Positions 26,738 through 36,282 of a stretch of 41,890 nt of DNA are shown here, one piece after another. The translations under genes and the position numbers were made by a program. The notes beneath the pieces were generated by a model that saw nothing but the letters and a program-made list of their open reading frames with translations, did no database searches and was not told the origin of the DNA. The stretch comes from Acetobacter cerevisiae. Its GTDB lineage: Bacteria; Pseudomonadota; Alphaproteobacteria; Acetobacterales; Acetobacteraceae. The stretch's first letter is position 1. Every line of letters starts with the position of its first letter. The stretch covers positions 1 through 41,890 of the forward strand of contig NZ_LHZA01000134.1 of assembly GCF_001580535.1 (NCBI RefSeq). The letters run 5' to 3'.

Positions 26738-27721
26738 TTACGGCAGCAGAATGGTGCTGCCGGTTGTCTTGCGCGACTCCAGAGCACGATGGGCCTCTGC
26801 GGCCTCCGTCAGCGCAAAACGCTGCCCGATGGAGGGCCTCAGCACACCCTGCTCCAGCGCGCTGAACAGGGCTGCGGCTGAGGCCTGAAGCTCTGATTTG
26901 TCCGCAATATAAGTCATCAGGGAAGGCCGGGTGAGATACAGGCTGCCATGCGCGCCCAGCGTCCCCACATTCACGCCCGTCACGGGGCCGGAGGCGTTGC
27001 CGTAGCTGACCATCAGGCCACGCGGAGCCAGACAGGACAGGCTGGCCTCAAACGTATCCCGCCCGATGCTGTCATACACCACCGGCAGCATGGCGCCGTC
27101 TGTCAGCTCCCGCACGCGCTGGGGCAGATTGTCCGTGCCCACCAGCACCTCCGCCGCACCGCAGGCACGGGCCACATCAGCCTTTTCCTGCGTGGAGGTT
27201 ACGCCGAGCACCCGAGCACCCAGATGCTTACCCCACTGGCAGAGCAACTGCCCAACCCCTCCGGCAGCGGCGTACACCAGAATGGTCTCACCCTTGCGCA
27301 CCGGATAAACCTGCCGAAGCAGCATGTGCGCAGAAAACCCGCGGAGAGTTACAGCCGCAGCCGTCTCGAACGACACGCTTTCAGGCAACTCCACCAGACG
27401 ATCCGCCGCAATGGTCCGATACCGCGCATACCCACCCGGCACACCGGCATAGGCCACCCGCATGCCGGGTTTGAGGTCTGTTACATCCGGCCCCACGGCC
27501 TCAATCACGCCGGCCCCTTCCGAGCCCGGAATGGCTGGCAGAGACGGAAATTTATAAAGGCCTGAGCGGAAATAGGTATCAATGAAGTTGACGCCAATCG
27601 CCTCCTGCCGCAGCAGGACTTCCCCCGCACCCGGCGTAGGCACGGGCAGGCTTTCCACCTTCAGCACATCCGGGCCACCTGTTTCATGCACCCGGATAAC
27701 GGTGTTGGTTTCATCACTCAT
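26738..27721 (-). CDS. qorA: NADPH:quinone oxidoreductase, zinc-free MDR family
   Basis: This protein has 327 residues from the ATG at 27721 (GGGAG 9 bases upstream). It is a medium-chain reductase lacking the catalytic zinc cysteines. Seen are VHETGGPDVLKVE, GVNFIDTYFRSGLY, the quinone-reductase signature region GSEGAGVIEAVG, and the NADPH Rossmann motif VYAAAGGVGQLLCQW. It reduces quinones using NADPH; the in vivo substrate is unknown. It is followed by no partner gene and preceded by a FUSC-type protein gene 86 bases upstream. Confidence 0.92.
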   Translation of the reverse strand: MSDETNTVIRVHETGGPDVLKVESLPVPTPGAGEVLLRQEAIGVNFIDTYFRSGLYKFPSLPAIPGSEGAGVIEAVGPDVTDLKPGMRVAYAGVPGGYARYRTIAADRLVELPESVSFETAAAVTLRGFSAHMLLRQVYPVRKGETILVYAAAGGVGQLLCQWGKHLGARVLGVTSTQEKADVARACGAAEVLVGTDNLPQRVRELTDGAMLPVVYDSIGRDTFEASLSCLAPRGLMVSYGNASGPVTGVNVGTLGAHGSLYLTRPSLMTYIADKSELQASAAALFSALEQGVLRPSIGQRFALTEAAEAHRALESRKTTGSTILLP

Positions 27722-27807
27722 GGCAAAATACTCCCTGCGCTGAAAAAGCCTCAACCGGGCCTGAGTTCGTCAAAACCTGAAAGATTTATCCCAGCCGTCA
27801 GCCAGCC

Positions 27808-28833
27808 TCAGGCCTTTTTGGTGTCGTCTTCCGCCAGCAGCTGGATCAGGGTTTTCAGGTCCGTGCGGAGAACGCCCATGACGAAGCGCATGATTTCCTC
27901 ACCCTGCGCGTCATCATCCGGCAGCGCCGTAATGACCCCGGCCGCCACACGATATTCCTCACCCGTGCGGGCCACAACCTCGCTCTCGCAGCGCTGGATA
28001 ATCCAGTCAAACGCCCGCATCAGGGCGGGGCTGAGCGGGTCCGTCGCCTCGTCCTTCCCCTGCACAGGCTGATGCTCGGCCAGCAGAACAGCGCGAGTGA
28101 CCACCAGCGCATCCATCTGCAACTGCCGCAAGGCCTTGGGCAGTTCCGCCAGCATGGGGTCCCGCTTTTCCAGCGGACGCCAGTGTTCACGCCGTGCTTC
28201 CTCCACCGCACTCTGCACTTTGCGCAGAGAGGCCACACTGGCGTCATTCAGATCCTGAATCTGCGCCCAGTCCATTTCATGATTGTGGGCCTGCGTCAGC
28301 ATCTCGACAATCTGGCGCACGGTGGTCGCCGCATTGCGGAAGGCATCCCGCCGCGCCTGCTCATGCAGCACAACGTAGGTCACCAGCATGGAAACACCCA
28401 CGCCCATCAGAATGGACAGCACGCGCTCAACCGGCAGCAGATAGGGGTCATTGGGCGTGGCGAACAGGGTCGCGATCATCAGCGTGACCACCCCCATCCG
28501 CGTGCCCGGCTTCCAGGATGCCAGAATGGCCAGCGGCACAAAGGCGATCGCAAAGGATTCCCAGAGCGGCCAGTGATACAGCATGAGCGTGATGGGCAGA
28601 ATGCTGGCCGCAGCACCGATCAACGTCCCGACAAGCTGATACCGCCCGCTGGACAGCGTTTCTGTAATGCTGCTCTGGGTGACAATCATTGAGGTAATCA
28701 GCGCCCAGCCCGGTTCCTGCAGATTGGTGATCCACGTCACAAACCCGCACAGCCCGACAGACACCAGAAGCCTGATGGTCTGCCGCACAACCGGGTTCCC
28801 AAGCCATGGGGCAGACAAAATTTTAAAATGCAT
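27808..28833 (-). CDS. FUSC-family (fusaric acid resistance-like) membrane protein
   Basis: This protein has 341 residues from the ATG at 28833. The N-terminal half holds about six helices with VGLCGFVTWITNLQEPGWALITSMIVTQ and the glycine-serine region LSSGRYQLVGTLIGAAAS typical of the FUSC/AaeB set. The C-terminal half is cytoplasmic and helical (DAFRNAATTVRQIVEML, then charged sequence). It is half the length of full AaeB pumps, so it may work as a dimer. It lies 46 bases downstream of htrA and may share its transcript. Confidence 0.85.
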   Translation of the reverse strand: MHFKILSAPWLGNPVVRQTIRLLVSVGLCGFVTWITNLQEPGWALITSMIVTQSSITETLSSGRYQLVGTLIGAAASILPITLMLYHWPLWESFAIAFVPLAILASWKPGTRMGVVTLMIATLFATPNDPYLLPVERVLSILMGVGVSMLVTYVVLHEQARRDAFRNAATTVRQIVEMLTQAHNHEMDWAQIQDLNDASVASLRKVQSAVEEARREHWRPLEKRDPMLAELPKALRQLQMDALVVTRAVLLAEHQPVQGKDEATDPLSPALMRAFDWIIQRCESEVVARTGEEYRVAAGVITALPDDDAQGEEIMRFVMGVLRTDLKTLIQLLAEDDTKKA

Positions 28834-28882
28834 CAAAAGCCCGCTCTGCTTTTACAAGACCGGCAGAAAACGCAGAACCAGC

Positions 28883-30447
28883 TCAGGGGGTGTCCTCACC
28901 ATTCAGTGGGAACGGCACCCAGCGCAGGCCATCGGCATCATGCACCAGCAGCAGCACGGATTTCTTGTGAGCTTTCTGCGCATCTTCAATCCGTTTTTTG
29001 AGGTCTGCCGGGCTGGTGACTTCCGCCTGCTGCACTTCCGTCACCACATCGCCTTCCCGCAGGCCACGATCAGAGGCCAGACCACCGTCCTTCACGGAGG
29101 TGACCAGCACCCCTTTCTGGCCGGACGGCAGGCTGTATTTCTGGCGGGCAGCGGCATCCAGCGGCCCTACGGAGAAGCCGAGTTTGGAGAGGCTGACTTC
29201 CGCAGCCCCTTTGGGAGTCGCCGCGGGTTTAGCTTCCGGCTCAGCGGCCGGTTCCGGCAGCATGCCGATGGTCACGGGCACATCCACCATCTTGCCATGA
29301 CGCCACACACCCAGATGCGCCACTGTGCCCACCGGCAACTGGGCGGAGAGGCGCGGCAGAGCCTTGCCTTCAATCGGCTGGCCATCCAGCGTCTGGATCA
29401 CATCACCGGTCTGAAGTTTGGCTTTAGCGGCGGGACCATCTTTTTCCACACCGGCCACCAGTGCGCCGCGTGCCGGGTTCAGGCCCAGACCATCCGCAAT
29501 ATCCTGCGTCACGTTCTGAATGCGCACACCCAGCCAGCCACGGGAGACTTTCCCGGTTTTGCGGAGCTGTTCCACAATCCCGCGCGCCTCGTTGGCGGGA
29601 ATGGAAAAGCCAATCCCAACAGAGCCACCAGATGGCGAGTAAATGGCGGTGTTCACACCAATCACATTGCCGTCCATGTCAAACAGCGGACCACCGGAGT
29701 TGCCCTTGTTGATGGGCGCATCCGTCTGGATGAAGTCATCATACGGGCCCTGATCAATATTGCGCCCGCGTGAGGAAATAATCCCGGCCGTCACCGTGCC
29801 GGACAGGCCGAACGGGTTGCCAATGGCCAGAACCCAGTCCCCCACCCGGCGCTTGTCACTATCCCCAAAATGGACAGCGGGCAGCGGCTTCTTGCTTTCC
29901 ACTTTCAGCAACGCCAGATCGGTCCGGTCGTCATGCCCCACAGCGCGGGCGGTCAGCACCGTATTATCCTGCAGGGTGACCGTAATCTTGTCGGCATGGC
30001 GGATAACGTGATTGTTCGTCACGATATAGCCTGCCGGATCGATAATGAAGCCAGAGCCCAGCGCCTGCATGCGGCGCGGCGGGGCGTCCGGGCTGCTCTG
30101 CCGGTTCATGAAGTCATGAAAGAATTTCTCAAAGGGCGAGCCCTGCGGGAAGTTCGGCATCTGGGGGAGTTGGTCATCCCCGCCATCGCCGTCCTCATCA
30201 TCCTCATCAGAACCGCTTTTGACAGTCTGTGTGGTGGAGACGTTGACCACGGCAGGCAGCAACTTCGCGGCCAGATCAGCAAAGCTGTCCGGTGCTCCGT
30301 TCAGCCGCCCGGCAACCGGAGCTACCGCCTGAGGTGCTGCCGGCAGAGCAGCCCCCTCCGCAGCCCATGCAGCAACCGGGCCGCCCCCCCCGCCAGCAGC
30401 AGGCAGGACAAAGAACAGGCACAAAGGAGATGACTGGACAGGCGCAT
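28883..30447 (-). CDS. htrA: HtrA/DegP-type periplasmic serine protease; start region out of frame
   Basis: This protease-chaperone handles misfolded envelope proteins. The continuous frame is 513 residues from a TTG at 30424. Numbered from there, the triad is H139 (TNNHVI), D169 (DRTDLALLKV) and S243 (GNSGGPLF), followed by two PDZ domains (about residues 290-385 and 415-505). An Asp/Glu-rich loop lies at 70-85 and the LA-like loop is PPRRMQALGSGF. The TTG has no ribosome site and gives a poor signal peptide. An ATG at 30447 encodes a good one (MRLSSHLLCACSLSCLLLAG) but is out of frame by one base across a G8 run. With nine Gs it would read through to cleavage near AAWA/AEG. Confidence 0.9.
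30384..30391 (-). repeat. G8 homopolymer in the htrA signal-peptide region
   Basis: Eight Cs on the plus strand (G8 in the gene). One more G joins the ATG at 30447 to the protease frame; eight Gs separate them. Such tracts slip in replication and also cause sequencing error. Confidence 0.9.
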
Positions 30448-30533
30448 GGGCGACAATACTCTCAAACGTCAGAAATCACATCGGACCTTAGTCTATCGCA
30501 CGATCCTGTTCCACCGTCAGCCTGTTTCGAACA

Positions 30534-31709
30534 TCAGGCTGGCCGCGCAGCCCGCTGGCGTTTGCGGTAGCCATCCAGCCAGGCGGCCAGCGCGAACAGA
30601 ATGCTCAGGCCTGCCACATTCACAACAATCTGCAACAGCCAGCCATCGCCAAAGGTGCTGAACAGCAGGCGCGCATACAGATCCAGCACTGTGCCCACCA
30701 CAAAAATTTCCAGTGAATGCCGCCCCACGCGGGCCAGAAGCTGACCGCTACGACTTTCCGCCGCCCATTTCCGCGCTGCGGCGGAGGACTGCACCAGATA
30801 GAAAATGGCCATCACATCCAGCAGGCGCAGGGGGGAGAGCCAGCTTTTTTCCGGCATGATCATTGTGCCAAATGGCCGCAGATCCGGCAGTCCCCACTGC
30901 GCCCAGGGGAAGGCCTGCAGGGCGGAGAACGCCAGATACAGCACACAGCACCCGGCCAGAATATCCAGACGTGGGAAGTCCGCCCCACGCCGCTCCGTCT
31001 CAGCAGAGGCAGAGGCCCCGAGGGCGAACAGGAACTGCCAGGCAAACGGGTTGAAATACCAGCCATCCGGGTCCAGCCAGTTGGGCAGGTTCAGGCCGGG
31101 GTCCAGATTGACAAGCATCCACATGGCACCGGACAGCAACAGCGCCAGAGAGCGGTGGATGCGCATCAGCACATAAAACAGCGGAAACCCGCCCAGAAGG
31201 ATGATATAAAGCGGCAGGATGTTCAGGTTACTGGGCAGCGCATCAAACATCATGACGCGCCAGACCCAGCTGAGGCCATGCGCGAGTTCTGGCTCCAGAA
31301 AATCCACCGGCACCAGCGTATAATGCCGCCAGACCCGCACCGTGATGACATAGACCACCACCATAATGGTCTGGCCGATATAAAGCTGCACACAGCGGCG
31401 AAAGATACGCCCCAGACAGACGGCCACCCCGTATTTCCGAAAGCCCCGCCCATAGGCCAGCCAGGACGCATAGCCTGCCAGCAAAACAAAGATTTCCGCC
31501 GCATCGGCAAAGCCAATATTCCGCATGGTAAAGCGATTGAGCAGGTTTTGCGGAATGTGGTCCACAAACATCATCAGCAGCGCGACACCCCGCATGGCGT
31601 CAATCCGATGGTCCCGCACGGAGCGGGCCACCGGCGGCGCGGACGGGGGCACGGCGGGGGATGGAACCGGTTTTTCCATGGTGGACGGATCGTGCGGCAT
31701 GGCGCTCAT
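30534..31709 (-). CDS. opgC: OpgC-type membrane acyltransferase
   Basis: This 391-residue polytopic protein opens with the OpgC pattern RDHRIDAMRGVALLMMFVDHI and NIGFADAAEIFVLLAGYASWLAYG. About ten helices follow, ending with ILFALAAWLDGYRKRQR. In enterobacteria and alphaproteobacteria OpgC adds succinyl groups to osmoregulated periplasmic glucans at the outer face of the inner membrane. No opgG/H or ndvB-type synthase is in the window. The ATG at 31709 is used; later ATGs at 31700 and 31679 are possible. Confidence 0.88.
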   Translation of the reverse strand: MSAMPHDPSTMEKPVPSPAVPPSAPPVARSVRDHRIDAMRGVALLMMFVDHIPQNLLNRFTMRNIGFADAAEIFVLLAGYASWLAYGRGFRKYGVAVCLGRIFRRCVQLYIGQTIMVVVYVITVRVWRHYTLVPVDFLEPELAHGLSWVWRVMMFDALPSNLNILPLYIILLGGFPLFYVLMRIHRSLALLLSGAMWMLVNLDPGLNLPNWLDPDGWYFNPFAWQFLFALGASASAETERRGADFPRLDILAGCCVLYLAFSALQAFPWAQWGLPDLRPFGTMIMPEKSWLSPLRLLDVMAIFYLVQSSAAARKWAAESRSGQLLARVGRHSLEIFVVGTVLDLYARLLFSTFGDGWLLQIVVNVAGLSILFALAAWLDGYRKRQRAARPA

Positions 31710-31934
31710 AATAACGGATCGGCCCCTTTTTCCATCAGACTCTGGCGCACACCAGATATTGGGCGACCATTTCCTTCTTTACGCGCCCCGAATTCCTGAA
31801 AAAAGCGTCAAAACGATGGGGAACCGCAAAACAGCCCCCGCTCTTCCCCCTTGACGGCAGCAGCCTCATGCTGTTGCCAACAGGGCAACAGGCCTCTTGT
31901 GCCGCAGAGACAGCCAGAGTCAGGACGAAAAACA

Positions 31935-33074
31935 GTGGTACACTCTTCCCCCCTCCATCATGATGACGTTGCCCGTGTGCTGGATTCCGTACGGGATGCG
32001 CAAACCGGCCACTCCCTGCTGGCCCTGAGCAAGCTGGACGGCTTCCGGCTGGAAGAGGGACGGCTGAGTGTCGCACTGGCTGTCAGCAAGGAGCAGGCCG
32101 CCACCCTTGCCCCGCTGTGCAACGAGGCCAAACCCGCGCTGGAAAAACTGCCGGGCGTGCAGACGGCCACCGTCATTCTCACCGCCCATCGCGCCCCTTC
32201 GGCTCCCGGTGCGGCCCCCTCCGCCCCGGCTCGCCCCAAAGCGGGAGGGGGTGGGCATCGTCCGTTTGGTGGCCCCGCCCCGGCCCCGGACGCGCCCGTG
32301 CTGCCGAATGTGAAAGCCATCATTGCCGTGGCCTCCGGCAAGGGTGGCGTCGGCAAATCCACCACCGCCACCAATCTGGCCATTGGTCTGGCGCAGGAAG
32401 GGCTACGCGTGGGGCTGATGGATGCCGATATTCACGGTCCCTCCCTGCACCGCATGCTGGGCACGGAAGCCAAGCCGGAAGTGCGGGAAGGTCGCCTGCA
32501 ACCCATGCAGGTGTGGGGCCTGAGCGCTGTGTCCATCGGTATGCTGGTGGATGAAAAACAGGCCATGATCTGGCGCGGCCCGATGGTGATGGGCGCCATT
32601 AATCAGTTTCTGACAGACGTGGACTGGGGCCCGCTGGATGTTCTGGTGGTGGACATGCCGCCGGGCACGGGGGACGCCCAGCTTTCCCTGATGCAGAAAG
32701 TGCCACTGGCCGGGGCCGTCATTGTCTCCACCCCGCAGGACATTGCTCTGATTGACGCCCGACGCGGCGTGAGCATGTTTGAGAAAATGAAGGTGCCTGT
32801 TCTCGGCCTGATTGAGAACATGTCCTATTTCTGCTGCCCGAACTGCGGGCACAACACAGAACTCTTTGGCCACGGCGGCGCGAAGAAGGAAGCTGAAACC
32901 ATGGGCGTGCCCTTCCTTGGGGAAGTGCCGCTGCTGGCAGATATCCGCTCTACAGCAGACGAAGGAACCCCGATTGTAGCCAGCGCACCGGAGAGCGAAG
33001 GGGCTAAAGCCTTCCGCCGCATTGCTCAGGCCACGGCTGCTGCCCTTAAAGACAAACTCAACACGGCTGGCTGA
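31935..33074 (+). CDS. apbC: Mrp/ApbC family iron-sulfur cluster carrier ATPase
   Basis: This protein has 379 residues from a GTG at 31935 (AGGA 9 bases upstream). A MIP18-like N-terminal domain (about 1-85) and a Pro/Ala/Gly linker lead to a MinD-like P-loop ATPase with ASGKGGVGKST (G135-S142), DADIHGPSLHRMLG and DMPPGTGDAQ. The cluster-binding CxxC is SYFCCPNCGHNTELFG (C301, C304). It assembles or passes 4Fe-4S clusters to apoproteins, such as fumarase A and IlvD encoded nearby. A longer in-frame ATG at 31851 adds residues unlike the family. Confidence 0.93.
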   Translation: MVHSSPLHHDDVARVLDSVRDAQTGHSLLALSKLDGFRLEEGRLSVALAVSKEQAATLAPLCNEAKPALEKLPGVQTATVILTAHRAPSAPGAAPSAPARPKAGGGGHRPFGGPAPAPDAPVLPNVKAIIAVASGKGGVGKSTTATNLAIGLAQEGLRVGLMDADIHGPSLHRMLGTEAKPEVREGRLQPMQVWGLSAVSIGMLVDEKQAMIWRGPMVMGAINQFLTDVDWGPLDVLVVDMPPGTGDAQLSLMQKVPLAGAVIVSTPQDIALIDARRGVSMFEKMKVPVLGLIENMSYFCCPNCGHNTELFGHGGAKKEAETMGVPFLGEVPLLADIRSTADEGTPIVASAPESEGAKAFRRIAQATAAALKDKLNTAG

Positions 33075-33113
33075 CTCTACGAGGCGGGTCCGCCCGCCTC
33101 ACCCCGCTCAGAC

Positions 33114-33398
33114 TTAGTGTTTTTTAGCAGGCACTTTCTTACCGCTGGCCGGTTTATTATCGAAGAACGCGCGGCACTTCGGGCTCAGCTTGTCCTTCTT
33201 GCGCTCCATGCAGGCGGTAATTTTCTTTTCATTGGGGATCGCCAGCGCGCAGAGCTTGAGCGCATCGCCCTTGCAGGCTTCCGTCTGTTGCTGACGCAGA
33301 GAATCCTCTGCATGGGCCGGGGTCAGCGTGCCGAGCAGCGCCGCGCCACCTGCGGCCAGACAGAGCGTGCGTAAAAATTTTGATGATAAAATAGACAT
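33114..33398 (-). CDS. Small periplasmic protein with GLG1-like Cys-rich repeat
   Basis: This protein has about 94 residues from the ATG at 33398; an ATG five codons earlier at 33413 is the alternative. A signal peptide ends near TPAHA. The mature part has four cysteines in one unit: EACKGDALKLCALA, KITACMERKKDKLSPKCRAFF. The spacing C-x7-C-x12-C-x11-C matches the cysteine-rich repeat seen in Golgi GLG1 and in many small proteobacterial periplasmic proteins. The tail is lysine-rich (KKVPAKKH). Function is unknown. Confidence 0.8.
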   Translation of the reverse strand: MSILSSKFLRTLCLAAGGAALLGTLTPAHAEDSLRQQQTEACKGDALKLCALAIPNEKKITACMERKKDKLSPKCRAFFDNKPASGKKVPAKKH

Positions 33399-33552
33399 CT
33401 CACTGCAATCCATCTTCTGTTTAAAAAGGCCCGTCAGCCGCTAAAAACGATGACATTTGTGACGATACAGAAGAGTGCTGCCGCGTCACCACACCTCATG
33501 CTGAGAGGCTGACCTGCGCAGAAAACAAGGAACTTGACGATTCTGTCAAATT

Positions 33553-33828
33553 TTAGTGAAGGCAGAGTGTCTTATGGCTATCCGGCCCCTGTGTTTCACA
33601 CACATGCAAATGCTGGGGCTTCATATCCTTCGGGGCTGTAAAAAACAGATACGCCCACACACCCACCAGCAGAGCCGCCACCACAATAAACGGGGTGAAG
33701 TTTGGCAGGCGGTCAGAGGGCGGACGCAGCCCTTTCAGGTCATCCGACGTCGCCAGAAAAGGGGAGGATGCTGGCTTTGCGCCCTCATCCTCCACAAACG
33801 GTTCGTCATGGAATGAAGAGTCCTTCAT
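33553..33828 (-). CDS. Single-pass membrane protein, unknown, downstream of thyX
   Basis: This 91-residue protein has an acidic cytoplasmic N-terminus (HDEPFVEDEGAKP), one helix (FIVVAALLVGVWAYLFFTA, about 47-65) and a short C-terminal tail with His and two Cys (HLHVCETQGPDSHKTLCLH). It starts 10 bases after the thyX stop, so co-transcription is likely. No family is recognised. The His/Cys tail could bind metal. The gene-free 33414-33552 upstream on the other side holds nothing recognised. Confidence 0.65.
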   Translation of the reverse strand: MKDSSFHDEPFVEDEGAKPASSPFLATSDDLKGLRPPSDRLPNFTPFIVVAALLVGVWAYLFFTAPKDMKPQHLHVCETQGPDSHKTLCLH

Positions 33829-33838
33829 GGGCTGGAAA

Positions 33839-34750
33839 TCAGCCCTTCAGGACCGCCATCATTTCATCCCACTCGCGCTTGCTCAGCCCAGAGCCGGCCT
33901 GCTCTACCTGCTCGCCCGCCAGCATGCGGCGCACAATTTTCAGCATTCCGGCAGAGAACGTCACCGCACCGCGGCGATAATCCTCAAACGCCGCCGCCGT
34001 CTGCGGCACCCAGGCGTGCAGGATTTTCAGCATGGCTTCCGCATAGACGCGGATTTCATACTGCGCATGCGGGTCCAGCCGCAGGGCCAGAAAGTGCATC
34101 AGGTTGTGCAGGTCGATCTTCCAGTACCACTGGGTATAGGTGTTGACCGTCAGATTGATGCGCGCCAGTTCACGGGCCAGACCGTAGCCGTCCCCTTCCG
34201 TGCTCAGCATCGTCTCATAATTACGGTAGGTGCGGATGGCGTCATCACGCAGGATGTCCATCACTGCCGCCGCATCATCCGGAGCCAGCACATCGCCACG
34301 GCCCTGACGGTTCACCGCACTCTGGGCGGCCATGTGTTCCGGCGCAGGGATGTAGAATTCGCTGTCGAGAATCGAATAGCGGGCAGAATATTCATTCACG
34401 CTGGCCATCCGGTGGCGGATCCACTGCCGCGCCACAAAAATCGGCAGTTTGACGTGGAATTTCATCTCGCACATTTCAAACGGCGAGGAATGACGATGCC
34501 GCATCAGATAGCGGATCAACCCGGCATCTTCAGACACCTTGCGGGTGCCGCGCCCGTAGGAGACACGCGCTGCCTGCACAATGGCGGAATCATCCCCCAT
34601 ATAGTCGATCACCCGCAAGAATCCGTGGTCGAGCACTTCCTGCGGTTCATACAGCATGGCCTCCAATGCCGGCACCGTGGGGCGGCGAGTGGAGCTGGTT
34701 TCTTGGGCGTGCGCCGCAATTTCGGCGCGCTGGGCATCGGTCAGTGACAT
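33839..34750 (-). CDS. thyX: Flavin-dependent thymidylate synthase
   Basis: This 303-residue enzyme methylates dUMP to dTMP using methylenetetrahydrofolate, FAD and NADPH. The ThyX signature [13 protein letters not shown] (112-124) is intact, with RQWIRHR just before it and [19 protein letters not shown] in the C-terminal part. It replaces ThyA, which is absent from this window. The family is about 230-300 residues, so length is at the upper end. Confidence 0.97.
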   Translation of the reverse strand: MSLTDAQRAEIAAHAQETSSTRRPTVPALEAMLYEPQEVLDHGFLRVIDYMGDDSAIVQAARVSYGRGTRKVSEDAGLIRYLMRHRHSSPFEMCEMKFHVKLPIFVARQWIRHRMASVNEYSARYSILDSEFYIPAPEHMAAQSAVNRQGRGDVLAPDDAAAVMDILRDDAIRTYRNYETMLSTEGDGYGLARELARINLTVNTYTQWYWKIDLHNLMHFLALRLDPHAQYEIRVYAEAMLKILHAWVPQTAAAFEDYRRGAVTFSAGMLKIVRRMLAGEQVEQAGSGLSKREWDEMMAVLKG

Positions 34751-34967
34751 GCCTCCTCCCTAGCGCAAAATACACTGGGCGAAAATGCCTGATCTCACGC
34801 AACAGCGCTCTCCCGCCTCATCATAAGAGAAATTTATAAATTAATAATGTTATTCAATTAGACGGCATCAACCAGAGTATGACACGCAGGCAGAGAAAGC
34901 ACTGACCTCCTTACTCGCAATAAAAACACAAAATTAATTATAACGAAGTCGAACGGATACTTCAGGT

Positions 34968-35672
34968 ATGGGTCAATTTTTCTCCTCCGTGCTGCCGTTT
35001 ACGGCACGGGGCGGCTACACGTCTTTCTTGTCTCTGGCTGTTGGCCTGGGGGCCGTCTGTGGCATCCTTGCCAGCCTGACGCTGACAGGCCTGATAGCGC
35101 CCGCGGCTCTCCCCGCCATTGTCGCTCCCATAGGCGCCTCTTCCGTTCTGGTTTTTGCTATTCCGGCAAGTCCGCTGGCAAAACCGTATGCCGTTATCAT
35201 GGGAAATATTTTGTCTGCCGCAATCGGGGTGCTGGTCAGCATCGCCATCCCGCATCAGATGCTTGCTGCGGGGCTGGCTGTCGGGCTGGCCATCATAGCG
35301 ATGACTGCGACTCGTTCACTTCACCCTCCCGGTGGGGCCGCGGCCTTAACAGCCGTTCTGCTACACCCCTCTTCAGCCGGACCGACCGCTGCCCTCCTGT
35401 TTCCACTGGTTCCGGTTGGGCTTAATTCGCTCATTCTGGTCTGTGTGGGCATAGCGTTTCACCGGCTTTCTGGCCGTAGCTACCCTCATCACGCCATGCC
35501 CCCTTCACCCACGACAGAAACCGCAACCGAACTGCGTCGGGAGGATATCCTCGCCGCACTTCATAAAACCGGTGAAGCCTTTGACATTGAACTCGAAGAT
35601 CTGGAACGCCTGCTCACGCTGGCTGAGGAACACAGGGACGGGCGAGGCGCCGTCCGTATTGCGCCAAACTAA
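34968..35672 (+). CDS. HPP family integral membrane protein
   Basis: This 234-residue protein has four or five hydrophobic segments in its first 170 residues and the family signature RSLHPPGGAAAL (HPP at 119-121), with FAIPASPLAKPYAVIMGN before it. HPP proteins are found widely; some have been linked to nitrite transport in plastids. A cytoplasmic C-terminal domain (about 175-234) is acidic and helical (EDILAALHKTGEAFDIELEDLERLL). The upstream 34751-34967 is AT-rich with no other gene seen. Confidence 0.85.
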   Translation: MGQFFSSVLPFTARGGYTSFLSLAVGLGAVCGILASLTLTGLIAPAALPAIVAPIGASSVLVFAIPASPLAKPYAVIMGNILSAAIGVLVSIAIPHQMLAAGLAVGLAIIAMTATRSLHPPGGAAALTAVLLHPSSAGPTAALLFPLVPVGLNSLILVCVGIAFHRLSGRSYPHHAMPPSPTTETATELRREDILAALHKTGEAFDIELEDLERLLTLAEEHRDGRGAVRIAPN

Positions 35673-35711
35673 ACGCGTCGTGCTGCGGACAGATGTCCCC
35701 TTTCTCTGCTC

Positions 35712-35740
35712 TTGCAATCCGCCCCCGTGCTCCTTATGTT
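35712..35740 (+). promoter_or_regulatory. ssrA promoter
   Basis: TTGCAA, 17 bases, TATGTT. RNA would start near 35747-35748, which agrees with the 5' end estimated for the acceptor piece. Confidence 0.65.
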
Positions 35741-35747
35741 CATCAGT

Positions 35748-36038
35748 GCCGGAGGGGCTTGCTCCTTGGCTATGGTGATAAACGGAACGTGGAATAATCG
35801 TTGTGGACCCGGGGGCAGTACCCGGCGTCTCCACCAATTCAATCCGGCCTTGCGGCTCGGATAGATGGGGACGAAACAGGCTCGACACGCGTGGTAAAGA
35901 CCTTCCTTTTGCCCGGCATTGTACCGCCGTTATCGGGCTAAACTTACAAGTGCCAATGATAACACTGAGGTGCTCGCTGTCGCTGCATAAGCGATAAGCG
36001 CGGTTCGGGAGGGCACCGGGCAACAGAAGCCCTCCCAC
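35748..36038 (+). ncRNA. ssrA: Two-piece (circularly permuted) tmRNA
   Basis: The tmRNA rescues stalled ribosomes and tags the nascent protein. The acceptor piece comes first: T arm CCGGG-GGCAGTA-CCCGG, then CGTCTCC, then ACCA, with the CCA at 35834-35836. About 30 bases of processing loop follow. The coding piece begins GGGGACG (35867-35873), which pairs with CGTCTCC to form a 7-bp acceptor stem with a G3-U70 pair, the alanine identity element. The tag reading frame is 35952-35990. The coding piece ends with GGGAGGGC/GCCCTCCC (36007-36036). The exact ends are estimated. The CCA is encoded. Confidence 0.93.
35952..35990 (+). other. tmRNA tag peptide frame, ANDNTEVLAVAA
   Basis: GCC AAT GAT AAC starts the standard alphaproteobacterial AND-N tag; the last four residues AVAA fit ClpXP recognition. 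A TAA ends it at 35990. The segment before it (AAACTTACAAGT) is in the usual resume-codon setting. Confidence 0.93.
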
Positions 36039-36282
36039 TTTGCAGCCATGAGATCAGCCGGACGCAGCCCTTACCGTCCCGCACCCTGCAAAACCGCAAA
36101 AAGCCCGGTCAGGCACAGTTCAAGCACATTTGATCCTTACCCGGCAGACCATTCAGCCTCCTGCCGTGTTGCAGAATCATAACTTGTCGACTTGCACTTG
36201 CCCCCTCTTTCACGCATGGCTGACAGCAGAGTGATATTCAAGACGCCGACATGTCCAACCGGCGCGAGCGAGGAGAGCTTTC

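Noticed and set aside
28667-31799. Long plus-strand frames opposite htrA and opgC (28667-29773, 30717-31799)
   Set aside because: Both are antisense to genes with clear catalytic motifs or family helices and lack ribosome sites.
33081-33100. GAGGCGGG/CCCGCCTC hairpin as a terminator of apbC
   Set aside because: The stem is perfect, but there is no U-run on either strand; it may only stabilise the 3' end.
35505-36038. A 177-residue minus-strand frame over the ssrA region
   Set aside because: It covers the tmRNA in antisense and the 3' end of the HPP gene; the RNA features explain the sequence.
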